Notes: generated from the sequence alone by a model not told the origin. Positions 42,542 to 53,585 are shown, counted from the stretch's first letter. The stretch: DNA of 64,000 nucleotides from Asterias amurensis (GCF_032118995.1 NC_092663.1:9424001-9488000), one strand, 5' to 3'. Made by a program: numbers and translations.

Positions 42542-42900
42542 TTAAAGGCAGTGGACACTATTGGTAATTACTCAAAATAATTATTATCATAAAACCTTTC
42601 TTGATTACGAGTAATGGGGAGAGGTTGATAGTATAAAACATTGTGAGGAATAGCTTCCTCTGAAGTGACGTAGTTTTTGAGAAAGAAGTAATTTTCCACA
42701 AATTTGACGTCTCGAAATCAAGACTCTGAAAGCACACAACTTCGTGTGACAAGGGTGTTTTTTCCTTCCATTATTATCTCGGAAGTTCGATGACCGATTG
42801 AGCTCAAATTTTCAGTTTTTTTTTTTTAATGCATATAATGAGATACACCAACTGTTAAGACTAGTCTTTGACAATTACCAATAGTGTCCACTGCCTTTAA
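42542..42900 (-). repeat. MITE family M1, reversed
   Basis: TTAA at 42542-42545 and 42897-42900; termini AGGCAGTGGACACTATTGG and CCAATAGTGTCCACTGCC. Central palindrome mostly lost. Confidence 0.92.
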
Positions 42901-43399
42901 CCCAGAGTACTTCAGCAAGATTTGTAGTGACCAATCTAAACACTACAACCCTTCAAGTCTTGCATGCTCTCGCCTTACAGTACCCAGTTATACCCACTAG
43001 GCCTTACTACTTTGCATGCAGTGTACCCATATTTACCCCCAGATCACTATAACCTACTATAACCTACAGAAGGACGGTCATACTGTGATCTTTGGGCAGG
43101 CGGCAACATTTCTCCATACCTACGGCTAGGCTCTGGCAACTGCAAAGAAAACAACAGGAAAATCAATAACTCCTTTATAATTTGGTCTCTGATTTTGAAG
43201 TACATGTATTCTGGTATCTTATACCAGAATTAATTTGATGTCAGATGGGCAGATTGATAATGAAAAAAATAACCAATTTGTTATTCAAACTGAATTTAAT
43301 TACAAATTTACTTGGTCAGTTTTCTCTGTGGTTTACTTGGTGTTCCAAATAAAGAGTCACACCCATTAGAGGGACCAGTGCCTGGGATCTTGGTCTTTG

Positions 43400-43655
43400 A
43401 ACAGCGTTTAACCGTTTTTAATGAAATGCATATGGTTAGATAGATAACTTCAAGCAGAATATAATGATCCACACAAACATTCCTCAAAATTGCATGGTTT
43501 TCTTTTTACGTCGCGAACTAACATGGTTGGCCATTTTATCGAGTCAATCTACTTTTAAATCATCTATCTAACCGTATCTAATGCATTTCTTAACAAATGG
43601 TTTGAAATGCTTTTCAAAGACCAACTTGACCGATCCAAGGCAACATGTTCCTGTG
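43400..43655. repeat. MITE family M2, degraded
   Basis: ATAATGATCCACACAAAC, ATTGCATGGTTTTC, GCGAACTAACATGGTTGGCC and GACCAACTTGACCGATCCAAGG are recognisable M2 pieces; the right arm is shortened. Confidence 0.8.
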
Positions 43656-43724
43656 AGGTGATCTTGCCACTTTCCAGGATGTATCATAAACCTGGTTGTG
43701 ATCCTCGCCTATACGGCAGTTACA

Positions 43725-43915
43725 GATTGAATGGGTTCCGACTGGCACCTGACAAAGATATTGATAAAATATGCAGACTGCCACCATTAGGGCTAGATAG
43801 CTCAGTTGCAACTTGGTAGTGCACCGACTTGTTAATCCAGAGCTCTCTGGTTCAAGTCCAAATTTTCTTTTTTCAACCCAAAAGTTTCCCTTGTGGTTTA
43901 TAACCTGAGTTAAAT
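43725..43915 (+). repeat. SINE family S2
   Basis: GACAAAGATATTGATAAAAT, then GGGCTAGATAGCTCAGTTG..GGTAGTGCACCGAC and TGGTTCAAGTCC, then TTTTTTCAACCC and GTTTCCCTTGTGGTTTATA as at 15890-16065. The tRNA-like head is more decayed. Confidence 0.8.
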
Positions 43916-44074
43916 AACAATCAACTGAATACAGAAGACACACATAAACCAACACAATGGACAGATCAGAAAACAAGATTACAGAAAAGGGAAACCAGCA
44001 GAACCAGAACAGAAACAAATGTAAGAATGCACATACAAAATTCTTATATTTACATAAAGGACAGAAACCTTGTA

Positions 44075-44565
44075 AGAGACAATTACAACTATTGCAACAA
44101 GGTCATAAGTACAACTGTTGCAACAAGGTCATATCAAGTTGTATGACCTTGTGACAATTACAACTGTTGCAACAAGGTCATATATTGTATGACCTTGTGG
44201 CAATTACAACTGTTGCAACAAGGTCATATCAAGTTGTATGACCTTGTAATAATTACAACTGTTGCAACAAGGTCATATATTGTATGACCTTGTGGCAATT
44301 ACAACTGTTGCAACAGGTCATATCAAGTTGTATGACCTTGTGGCAAATAGAACTGTTGCAACAAGGTCATATCACGTTGTATGACCTTGTGACAATTACA
44401 ACTGTTGCAACAAGGTCATATATTGCATGACCTTGTGGCAATTACAACTGTTGCAACAGGTCATATCAAGTTGTATGACCTTGTGACAATTACAACTGTT
44501 GCAACAATGTCATATCAAGTTGTATGACCTTGTGACAATTATGAAACCTCTTGCAACAAGGTCGT
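44075..44565. repeat. 51-54 bp tandem array of AGGTCA/TGACCT hairpins
   Basis: Nine units of ACAACTGTTGCAACAAGGTC, then either ATATCAAGTTGTATGACCTTG or ATATATTGTATGACCTTG. In each unit CAAGGTCATA pairs with TATGACCTTG around a 4- or 7-8-base loop, so long and short hairpins are interspersed. See findings. Confidence 0.95.
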
Positions 44566-44629
44566 ATCTCAATGTCAATACAACCGTGTGCAGTGATAAT
44601 ATTCATCGCATACATTAATAGCTGATATG

Positions 44630-44885
44630 GGTCGGTCACAACAACCTTAAGAGTAGTGTTGCAAAAAGCTAAGATTGATCATAAGTGTATCAATCTTACT
44701 TGAAAGTGTTTAGTCACAATATACAAAACACGTAAACAATATCTAATCTTTAGGTGTTTTTAAGTGCTTGGTGAAACCAGTTTCACAAAGCACTTAGATT
44801 TATCTTTAGATGAATTGTCAATATTGCCACATTTGTATTACATCACACTTTGCAAGGCAAATTTTGCTCTTCGTGAAATTCAGCT
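44630..44885. repeat. Foldback-like element, unassigned family
   Basis: AAGCTAAGATTGATCATAAG with TGTATCAATCTTACTTG and, further on, AGTGCTTGGTGAAACCAGTTTCACAAAGCACTTAGATT form nested inverted repeats. No second copy. Confidence 0.5.
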
Positions 44886-44909
44886 TCAGACCAGAGTTGT
44901 ACTGGGACC

Positions 44910-45060
44910 AGCCGCCGATTTCACCAAACTCTTCCTAACTTAGGATTAATCTTAGGACTTTGGAAGAGTTCTGTAACCATAGACGCTGGGACAAATTGAA
45001 CCCATCCTAACTCAAGATAGGATTTATCTATGAGCTTTGTGAAGTCGGCTGCTGACCCCA
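44910..45060. repeat. Foldback element H7
   Basis: CAGCCGCCGATTTCACCAAACTCTTCC on the left mirrored by GCTTTGTGAAGTCGGCTGCTG on the right; CCTAACTTAGGATTAATC and CCTAACTCAAGATAGGAT inside. Related to 13395-13545. Confidence 0.75.
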
Positions 45061-45403
45061 GTAGTGACACTTGTGTTGTATAAGAAGACCATAATCGCTT
45101 CATCGTTTAGATGAGAAAATGAAAGGAACACAATACACTTATCAAGCAGAAGACAGAGCTCACTCTATGATTGAGGCACAAATCGGGTGCAAATGTAACC
45201 CTTTATAGCCCTTTTAAAACCCCTTAAGAAGTGAAGACAAGAGCATATTCCACATCTACAAATAATGTTTTCATTCAATTTATCATTTCAATGGGCATTT
45301 TTAGCCACTGGTAAAATTGGGTGCAGGACTATTTATTATGTAAAAATACACTTTTATTTTTGATAATTCATACAACAATGAAGTTTAAAAAATAAGGACT
45401 AAT

Positions 45404-45430
45404 ACTGCAGTTTATTGATTTTTATTTTTT
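45404..45430 (-). terminator. Probable poly-A signal region of gene 4
   Basis: TTTATT occurs twice (near 45411 and 45425), giving AATAAA on the minus strand about 90-110 bases beyond the gene 4 stop codon. Consistent with a short 3' UTR; not proven. Confidence 0.5.
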
Positions 45431-45517
45431 CAACTAAAAAATACAATAAGTTATTTTTAAGAAGAAAGCAGACCTGACCGACGCAACAATGCATATAAAC
45501 CCCACTCAAGGGAATCC

Positions 45518-45637
45518 CTACTGACTTACGTTACTCTCCCCTCCTTTATTCTCATACGACATCAGAGCCTTGGTCAGTGTGTCTGTTACCTGCTTGGCAA
45601 GCTTGGCATCGGCCTCATTGGCAATCATTGAATTGGA
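45518..45637 (-). CDS. Gene 4, exon 11 (terminal)
   Basis: Encodes SNSMIANEADAKLAKQVTDT to SYENKGGESNVSQ (39 residues), then TAG at 45520-45518. Acceptor CCCTGCAG, phase 0. The helical, charged, alanine-rich sequence resembles a short coiled or oligomerising tail. The last codons (AACGTAAGTCAGTAG) overlap a strong donor-like GTAAGT, so the exon could be spliced onward after Asn instead; see findings. Confidence 0.8.
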   Translation of the reverse strand, partial: SNSMIANEADAKLAKQVTDTLTKALMSYENKGGESNVSQ

Positions 45638-45740
45638 CTGCAGGGTAGTGAGGAGCAAACAAGAAAACATCTGTCAGCACATGTTTCCTTCATTTACTAC
45701 TTAAGTAACTACAAATGCAGTTCTTTCCTGCACTAAAGTG

Positions 45741-46310
45741 GTGGCAGCAGTGGGATTGACAAGTCTGGATGATGGATCTGCTAGCGCGTCAACTAATATT
45801 TGTATGATATAGAAGGTTGAGGATGCCAAGTTAAGGTCGACAACCATGTAAATTTACCCCTACCTGACCTCTACTTCAAAATGCAATTCATCAAAGTGGT
45901 AGCAGCAGTGGGATTGACTAAAGTTTTTATGTTAGATCTACTAATAAATCAATTAATGTTTATATCGTATTGAATGTTGAGGATGCTAAAGCGTTGACAA
46001 CCAGGTAAAACCTCTACTCCAAAAGAAATGTTCGGTCTCTGACAAATGTTAAAAGCACCTTCTGAAATGGAAAGTTCTGAAATGTAGAGACTTGGGTCTC
46101 ATCTGCTTCACAGAAGCCTAACCACTCCTTCTACTAATAAAAGATTATATCATAGCTTTCACCCTAGAAAATGTGACATGGAAAGGTCAAATGTGTAGAG
46201 ACTTGACTCCCATCCGCTTTACAAAGGGCAGAATCACTACCTCCACTAAGAAGAAACTATTTCAGAATTGTCATCTCGGAAAGTAACTTCCACTTCTCTT
46301 CTATGCAAAG
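45741..46310. repeat. Two pairs of diverged direct repeats in gene 4 intron 10
   Basis: AGTGGTGGCAGCAGTGGGATTGAC (45740) recurs as AGTGGTAGCAGCAGTGGGATTGAC (45896), about 157 bases apart, with GGTTGAGGATGCCAAG / GTTGAGGATGCTAAAG following. A second pair, GTAGAGACTTGGGTCTCATC (46086) and GTAGAGACTTGACTCCCATC (46195), lies beyond it. Confidence 0.75.
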
Positions 46311-46477
46311 CTGCAAATCCTAATTAGACGATTTTTGATCCAATATTAAGACTAAGGCAATCCCACTTCTGCAACCTATTTTAAATATTTTCGTTCTTTC
46401 ATTGGCACACTGCAGTTTAAAGTGGAACATTGACACTACTTTCTCAAAATATTAACTAAAGTTGTTTCTTAGCTCAC

Positions 46478-46726
46478 CAGACTTGCAAACATTTGCTGAA
46501 CACTTGGGCTGTTGTCAGTCTCAGCGTTTGCCTTACTGGGCAGGTGACGCGACGACGACGCTCCCTGGTACGACGAGGTCCCCTGGTACGACGACGTCCC
46601 CTGGTAGCTGTACGTATTTTCCGACATGCGTGAAGACTCTGGAAGCAGAGGTTCACGCTTTGGCTGTGTGGAGGTGTATTCTCCCGAATTGCCATAGCTG
46701 GAATAGCTTGACTGTGAATTCTGTGG
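46478..46726 (-). CDS. Gene 4, exon 10
   Basis: 83 residues, PQNSQSSYSSYGNSGEYTST to NSPSVQQMFASL, phase 0 at both ends (acceptor TTTTCTAG, donor GTGAGC). Low-complexity S/Y/Q with a triplicated SYQGTS motif encoded by a 15-bp repeat. Composition matches the Y/S/G-rich N-terminal exon of the same gene and prion-like RNA-binding proteins in general. Confidence 0.88.
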
Positions 46727-47424
46727 CTAGAAAATATGAATAAATATGAACAGCGGGTGATGAGATTGTCCTTCCACAATGTACTACTTCATATTAAAAA
46801 AAACGTGAAATATGTCTTTAATAAGTAACGCTTTGGTTTATATCATTAAGCAGTCTTAATTCAAGAGGAATATTAATTCCTGCCTCCAGCTCTCCCGAGT
46901 TATTTCCATGTTTAATCATTTTCTTCTTGTAGCACCTTACCTGGAGTGGCTTTTAGCCTTGTTTGGGCGGCTTCCATAAACAAAAATTTAATAAAAAATG
47001 TTACACTTGGACAAAGAATGTTGTTGGTGAAAATATTTTTGTTTAAAGTTCAGGCGACAAATTTGTGTTTGTTAATTTTAGAAAGTACGATATTGTCAAT
47101 CCTTCTTGGTTGTAAAAATACTTTTTTTTCCCCAGGTTTTTAATTTATTCAAATCTCACAAAAACCACTTTTAAAAAGGTCATGAGAATATAAAATTCAG
47201 AATAATTAAACCACACAGAATAAGTAATCAGACACTTTGACATGTCTGCAGGAAAAAAGGGGGCTCACCTGAGAAAATTGTTTCAAAAAGTTCCGTCTGA
47301 ATATTCACCATCGAAAAAGCATGCACAGCGCCAAGGAACAGAACAATTTATTGTTCTTTTGTTTACTTCTGACATCAAAGAGGGTGTTTGCAGCAACTTT
47401 TCTGCATGTGTGTAGTTTGCAGAA
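46727..47424. other. Gene 4 intron 9, unassigned part
   Basis: AT-rich, no repeat partner or exon seen. Confidence 0.4.
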
Positions 47425-47700
47425 AATTGAGTTTTAGAGTGTGGGTTCGTGTCCCAGTCATGGCTCTTCAGCAAGACACGTAGACACTAATTGCTTTGTC
47501 CGTCTGATGGGACGTAAAGCCCTAGGTCCTGTGTATTGTGTAATACACGCTATTGAACCCAGTTCACACATCATTAAGAGAAGGGCATGATGTCTCTGGC
47601 ATGGTTGGCTGCAAATTGTACCTCAACACCTTGTAATCCCATACAAGGTGATATATAATTGGCTAAGGTGCTATACATATGGGCTTCAAAGTTCATACCT
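47425..47700 (+). repeat. SINE family S1 (form b) fragment
   Basis: TTTTAGAGTGTGGGTTCGTG, CTCTTCAGCAAGACACG, CTGATGGGACGTAAAGCCC, GTGTATTGTGTAATACACG and ACACCTTGTAATCCCATACAAGG follow the S1b order. The 3' tail is lost. Confidence 0.8.
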
Positions 47701-47754
47701 CTCGTAAAATGAACGTTTTGATATTTTAATCTAAAACTTTCTACGGAGATATAT

Positions 47755-48205
47755 GATTATGACTCATGCATCTTCATATCCCATAAATATGACTCATAGA
47801 TATTCATATGTTTATATTCAATGAATATTCACTCATGTATATAATCATTTCCCATGAAAATGACTTATGCATATTCATTTCCAATGAATAAGACTCACGT
47901 ATTTCATTACCATGAATTTGGATCATGCATTTTCATTTGCCATGAACTTGACTCGTGTATATTCATGACTCATGTTGGTCATACCCCATTAGTATGACTC
48001 ATGCATATTCATTTCCAATGAATATGACTCATGTGTTCCACTTTCCATGAATATGACTCATGCATATTCGTGTCCCATGAATATGACTCAAGTATATTCA
48101 TGACTATGTATACTCATACCCAATGAATATGACTCTTACATATTCATATATTTTTCCTTCATGAATATGACTTAAGCATATTCATATCCCATGATTAATT
48201 CACAT
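47755..48205. repeat. Degenerate minisatellite with TGACTCA motifs
   Basis: About a dozen units of roughly 30-40 bp containing CCATGAATATGACTCATG and CATATTCATTTCC. Exact TGACTCA occurs seven times, with variants (TGACTTA, AGACTCA) in the others. Intron 9 of gene 4. Confidence 0.85.
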
Positions 48206-48419
48206 GAAGTCTGATTTCATGTGAATGATACCATAAGAATGCATCTACATGTACATGGTTCACACATGTAAACAAGATAGTTCTGTGCACGGTTATGCCA
48301 TCATACAGAACCTGTGCGATTGAATGGTTTTAAAGGGTCATTCAGTATCATCCACTGTTGTTCTGACAGAGTACAATACGATATCATGTGATGTGCATAG
48401 TTGTGCCACCATACACAAC

Positions 48420-48732
48420 GAGGGCCCAATTTCATGGCTCTGCTTAGAGCAAACAGCAAAGAATTGACGCTTACGAAAGCAGAGAATCAAGTGATCTACA
48501 GAGAATTTTGGCTTCTGCGCTTGCGTACTCCATGTAACTAGGCATTCTATGCTTACACAGCTAGCGCAAAAATTCAGCCCTTGCTCAAGCGTATTTTACG
48601 GGTAAGCAGAGAATTTAGCTTCTGCGCACTCCATGTAACTAGGCATTCTACGCTTACACAGCTAGCGCAAAAACTCAGCCTTGCTCGTAAGCTGCAGAAT
48701 TTGGCGGTAAGATGAGCCATGAAATTGGGCCC
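48420..48732. repeat. Foldback element H1, variant b
   Basis: GGGCCCAATTTCATGGCTCTGC on the left and GAGCCATGAAATTGGGCCC on the right. A roughly 120-bp internal segment (CGTACTCCATGTAACTAGGC; CTTACACAGCTAGCGC) is duplicated in tandem. Confidence 0.85.
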
Positions 48733-49649
48733 TGTTCAGTTGGGGGGTTTCTAAGGATTGGTCAACTCACTGGGAAATGTCACCCAGAGTCGATGAGGTT
48801 TTTAAATCAATGCGACTTTCAAATAGAGAAACAAAAAGTGTTAACAGAATTCAGGAAACAATAATCTATGTAGAGAACATGAAGTGGGGTTTGAATTAGT
48901 GACGAGTACAGCACATACACAAAACAATCAGTGACAAAAAGCAGAAAGCAAAGCCCCTGAAATTGGGACCAAGACACAAAGTGTGGCTGTGCTCAGGGGG
49001 TCTATGCCTACCATTTCTATTTCTAAACTCAGTTTCCTCCAACACTGCCTACCACTCATTAAAACCTTGTCAGAAATCTACCACCACTTTTAGCCCTAAG
49101 AATTCCCAAATCCAGAACTTAACCCTTCTAGATGACGATCTGAGGTCAGCAGTTTATCAATTATTCGCTTCACCGGTTATTGTCACCGTGTCCCACAGTG
49201 GGGTCACTGTAATTCGGCCTTTAATATCATCATCCCTCAGACCGTCGTCAGGTTAACCCGAAACTGGGAAGTTAACATATTCTCTTGATGAACGAGAGCA
49301 AAATTTGTTAAGGTTTATTTCAGTTTCAGGCTCTCCAAATTGGAACCAATTTCAAAGCGTTGGCAAGCCACCAAAATAAAATCCATCAAAAGCTTCAGAT
49401 TAAAAAAACTATTTAAAAAAACTTTTCTTGCGAGTTCTTGTTTTGCTTTTGGCTATGTACTGAATTGGCCACAGGCTCAATTTCACAAGGTGTGGCGATT
49501 AAACCAAAGCAAAAACTTGACGCCACAACACAAATCACTTTGTTGATATATCTCTAGATCTATGTGAAATCGAACCCTGGTCCGATAACTAATCTCAAGA
49601 ACTTTGTGAAATCGAACCCTGGACCAGGACTGTTTTTTTGTCAACTCAC
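48733..49649. other. Gene 4 intron 9, remainder
   Basis: No exon. A short direct repeat GTGAAATCGAACCCTGG occurs at 49563 and 49606. The ORF at 48963-49256 has no domain. Confidence 0.4.
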
Positions 49650-49809
49650 AAGGGAATCCCTCTGGGAAGGTCCAGCATCATCTTCATAATTGTCCGTCCT
49701 CCCCCGCCTCACGGAGGTGCCGAAACGACGTTCAAACTCCCTCAGGATGAAGGCATCGCTGACCAACGAGTCTTTCTTCAGGGTGTCCATCAGGTAGTTA
49801 TCAAGCTCA
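49650..49809 (-). CDS. Gene 4, exon 9
   Basis: Encodes ELDNYLMDTLKKDSLVSDAF, ILREFERRFGTSVRRGRTDN and YEDDAGPSQRDSL (53 residues after the split Ala). Enters in phase 2 and leaves in phase 0 (donor GTGAGT). This helical, charged block is one of the few non-repetitive parts of the protein and is the best candidate for a conserved interaction domain. Confidence 0.88.
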
Positions 49810-50799
49810 CTAACATGAGAAAGTAAATATAAATAAGTTACCAAAACACCCCTTCTCCAAGAGGCAGGGTACAAATGGGGTGATTGTTCTTTTGAAATAC
49901 ATGTAACTGCACCAATTTGTATTATAATTAACACTAATTAGCAGCTTTTTTCTAAAGCGCCTTTTCCATCGGTTACAAAGCGAATGAGGTTGATTGATTT
50001 CTACAGACCCTTTACCTAACGCTGAGTACACCTCCGAACAATCTGGTCTACCATTTCCATCATTTTTAGAGTCAAATCGTTTGTGCATATGTTTGTGCAC
50101 GATTTTGACTCTCAAAATGGCGGACAGGATAGGTTCCATGAGTGCACGTTAAGCTTGGGGTCAATGTCACACAAAAAAAAAAAACATTTAGATATAGTAT
50201 GAATATTCATTTTCTTACTTTACATGTTTTATATAACCCCTTTGTATATATATTTCCCCTTTGTATATATAATACAGACCTGCCAACCTTGTAATTCTTT
50301 TTTGAGTACCACATTATCGCAGCGGCATAAACATGATCGCCCAGTGCACAACGGCATATGGCACAATGCTTACGGTCAGTCAGCAAAAACCATGGACCAC
50401 TTCATTTTAGATGAACCATTCATTTAATGTAATTATATATCATGTTCACACAAAATACAGGCTACTTCATAATAAAAAAAGTTGTATCATGATATCAGTG
50501 GTTATTTTAGGGGTGGTTGATGTGGCCTTTTCTGACTTTTTGTGATCGTGACCTTAACAGTCTGAAAAAAAAATGAAAAAGAAATAACCAGTTGACTGCT
50601 GGAACCATGTTCCAAATGCCTAGATCAAGGATTTAAAACTGAAGGAGTGAAGGGGCAAAAAGTTTTTTTTTTTTTTTTTTTTTAATATCACAAAAAAATT
50701 GGCCAGCGGTTTCCCTACGGGCGGTGAGCCCATTTTGACACATTTCTGATCCATAACATATATTAATTTCATTGACAAGCTCTGTTGAACAATGTAAAT
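49810..50799. other. Gene 4 intron 8, part
   Basis: Nothing recognised apart from a poly-T run at about 50660-50682 and an A run near 50170. Confidence 0.4.
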
Positions 50800-51365
50800 G
50801 TTCCTAAATTATGAGTAACTTAAACTCGGAATGCAAATATTATAACTTGGTATCCATCTTTGGTTGCCCAGTAAACGGACAAACGAAAGCCCACCGTAGA
50901 GTTTTCAAGTTCCACTTCAATTCAGGCTTGCTTCAATTCATCATTTGTTTCCCTTATCAGACTTATACAAAGATTACAGGCCATCAAATTCCCATTATTC
51001 TCCCCAAATTCTCGGGAGTTGGGAAAAAATCGTGACGTAAATAATAACATGAATGCTACCTCCTGACCTAAACTGCTGCCGCTCTCTGAGATGTCTAAAT
51101 GTCAAAGTGTGTGCACTGCCGACTGCACACGTGCACTGTGCAAAATGCATTATTTTCCACGTTGAGGAAGAAACTTCTTTGGAGCATGCATTCTCTTTTT
51201 TCCGGGTAGAGGAGTACTTTTTCCCCCATCACTGACACTTCGCCTACGATCGGCGTCCATGTTGCATAGTATATAAACACACGGCGACGCCGAACGAATT
51301 CGAGCCGAACACGTGCGTTGTGTGCACGTACATGTACATGTACATCCATGCATAAGGCTGTACAT
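50800..51365. other. Possible decayed coding or transposon remnant in intron 8
   Basis: Plus-strand reading near 50850 gives FGCPVNGQTKAHRRVFKFH, which has the spacing of a THAP-domain beginning, followed by frame breaks. The segment 51053-51365 is GC-richer with CACGTGC, GTGCACGTAC and TACATGTACATG repeats and TATATAAAC at about 51269. Reading is tentative. Confidence 0.3.
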
Positions 51366-51959
51366 GTACTATACCAGGTTGACCGAACTGGTATGCGCCA
51401 TTCCCACCCCTTCTGTTACGCATTGGTTTATTAGTTTTCCAGCGGGAGTAGGAATTTAAAAAATAATTCTAAGCACAACCTCTTTTTTATCGAAGCGCAT
51501 AATGATCACTCAGATGTGGGGTGTGTGGGGTGTTTTTGATCTGTTGTTTTTGCACTTGGGGTCGAACGAATAACAGTTGATTAAATTGAGAACAAAATTG
51601 TCCGTTCGTGCTGCAGTTTTAAAACACCGCGATATAGATTTTGCTTTTTGCGTACGTTCTGCAGAATATCTCGTACCACCGTACTCAGGGGTGAAAATGT
51701 GTGCATGGTACGCAAAATGCGTACAGGTTGGCAGGTATGTATAATAGGTCGGGTAGATGGCCTTAGCTTTTGATCCAAACTAGACCTTCTTCAGAGGCAT
51801 AAAACAAGTACAAACAAATACAAAGAGAGGGGAAAGGGACTAAGGGAAGGATCCAGAAAGAAGCGGGAAAATTTCAGCCAATCAAAGTTTCCATTTCAGA
51901 AACAATTGGTGGCTATGAACCAATAGGAGTAAAGTGGTGAGGACAAAGTATATATTGTA

Positions 51960-52140
51960 AAAAATATCACAGGCATGTTACTCGGGTGGGATTCGACCCT
52001 TGCAATTCTAGAGCAGTGTCTTACCAACTAGTCTTACCCACTAGACTACCGAGGTTGCCCGGTAGCTAGAGGCAATTTTTCACAGGACTCAGGATAGTAC
52101 TGAGTATACAGAGATAACACACATCGGTGTTGGGGAAAGA
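51960..52140. repeat. SINE family S3
   Basis: Minus-strand tRNA-like head: CTCGGTAGTCTAGTGGGTAAG (reverse of 52032-52052) and GTCGAATCCCACCCGAG. Then GAGTATACAGAGATAACAC and ACATCGGTGTTGGGG on plus at 52094-52128. The CTAGTCTTACC segment is doubled. Confidence 0.8.
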
Positions 52141-52234
52141 AGAAAAATGGTTAATATTCTTTATGCCCGATGCAAATTTAACATCTCTTATGGGACTAGG
52201 TTTGTTCTGACAGTCAACTGATTGTTAAACTTAC

Positions 52235-52403
52235 GCTTTGACTGAGCTGACTTTACTCTGAGGCGGTAGGTCGTACCCTCCCCCAAGGTCCGAGTTGTCC
52301 GAGTACTGACCCAACCCTCGACCACGCCCTCCTGTACTTCCATAGTCACTCCCCATGCTATTGCCGCCCATCATCCCACTTCCGCTACCACGTCCATAAC
52401 CAC
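52235..52403 (-). CDS. Gene 4, exon 8
   Basis: Encodes GYGRGSGSGMMGGNSMGSDY to LPPQSKVSSVK (55 residues plus split codons), phase 1 in, phase 2 out. Gly/Ser/Tyr-rich with RGRG, continuing the RGG region of exon 7. Confidence 0.88.
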
Positions 52404-52486
52404 CTGCAAATGATTAAATGATGCAACATCAAAAATGTAAAATTGAGGGAGGAATGCAAAACTTAAGTTTAAAAAAAAGCTCTAAG

Positions 52487-52680
52487 CCCAGTTTCATGGA
52501 ACTGCTTAAAGCATAAAAAGCAGTTAAGCACAACTATACTTTGCTTACCAAAGTAAGGTTATCGGCCAACATAGCATGTCACATGTACAATCTGTAAAGG
52601 GTATGCTGCTTATTTTTGCTAAGCACAACATATTTAAGCACTATTTTCTGCTTAGAGCAGCTCTATGAAAATGGGCCCTG
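52487..52680. repeat. Foldback element H1
   Basis: GCCCAGTTTCATGGAACTGC on the left and GAGCAGCTCTATGAAAATGGGCCC on the right; CTTACCAAAGTAAGG inside. Confidence 0.85.
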
Positions 52681-52734
52681 GTGAGACTCAAGGTTTTTTT
52701 TATGAGGTTCCCAAGGGTTATCCAGAGTTCAAAC

Positions 52735-52900
52735 CTGTAGTTACCCGAAGTCATCTTGAGTTACCTAAAGTTACCATGAGTAAACTAAAGTTACCTTGAG
52801 CAACATTGAGTTAGCAAAACTTACCTTGAGATACCTAAAGTTAACTTGTGTCATTCAAAGTAACTACCTCAAGTTGCCTAAAGACACAAATTTGCTTTCA
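52735..52900. repeat. Short degenerate repeat (CTTGAGTTACCTAAAGTTAC)
   Basis: Alternating GAGTTAC and AAAGTTAC motifs, about 22-24 bases apart, six to seven times. Intronic. Confidence 0.7.
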
Positions 52901-53045
52901 TGAAATCTCTCCCACTTCAAACAGATTGGTAAATATCAAGCTTTCATTTTTGAAGTTAACTAAACTATCACATTAAACTTTGTAGGATGTTATTGCAAAG
53001 CAAATTAAATCTAATTCAGATTATCTGACACCCGCGGAAACTCAC

Positions 53046-53585
53046 CTCCTGTCCCGTAACTTTCTCCTCCAAAGCTACTGGGGCCACTAAGACTTCCACT
53101 TAGACTTCCAGCATAGCTACTTGAACCTCCATAACCTCCACCAAAGCCACTCATCCCTCCACTGAAATTACTTGATCCCCCACTACCTCCAGCAAATCCA
53201 CTGGCACCACCACGACCTCCAGCAAATCCACTGGCACCATCACGACCTCCACCATAGCTACCAGCACCACCGCGACCTCCAGCAAAGCTACCGGCACCGC
53301 GACCTCCAACAAAGCTACCGGCACCGCCACGACCTCTAGCAAAGCTACTGGCACCACCACGACCTCCTGCAAAGCTACCGGCACCACCACGACCTCCAGC
53401 AAAGCTACTGGCACCACCACGACCTCCAGCAAAGCTACCTGCACCGCCACGACCTCCAGCAAAGCTGCCAGCACCACCACGACCTCTAGCAAAGCTACCG
53501 GCACCGCCACGACCTCCAGCTAAGCTACTGGCACCACCACGACCTCTTCCGCTTGCGACAGCTGTCAATGCAGGTTTCTTGGCAG
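53046..53585 (-). CDS. Gene 4, exon 7 (RGG-repeat exon)
   Basis: 179 residues plus split codons: AKKPALTAVASGRGRGGASS to SSFGGESYGTG. About a dozen decapeptides GGRGGAGSFA (variants SSFA, SFVG, SGFA) are encoded by a 30-bp minisatellite at about 53190-53550. RGG/RG-rich tracts bind RNA and are arginine-methylation substrates; here that is inference from composition. Acceptor TTTCAG, donor GTGAGT, phase 1 on both sides, so the exon can expand or contract in 30-bp steps without a frameshift. Confidence 0.93.

Noticed and set aside
42208..44565. Tandem arrays as possible CRISPR
   Set aside because: Units have no variable spacers between constant repeats, no cas genes are nearby and the genome is eukaryotic.
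46474..46779. Minus-strand 101-codon ORF rich in R and T
   Set aside because: Shifted frame of exon 10; the frame giving the SYQGTS repeat is the one whose phases match exons 9 and 11.
49860..51780. A separate gene in the TATATAAAC-containing region of gene 4 intron 8
   Set aside because: No open frame longer than about 100 codons, no splice pairs and no recognisable protein beyond the doubtful THAP-like stretch.
53151..53510. A 119-codon V/L-rich ORF antiparallel in frame to the RGG exon
   Set aside because: It is the +1 frame of the 30-bp coding minisatellite; the RGG frame is the one with matching splice phases.
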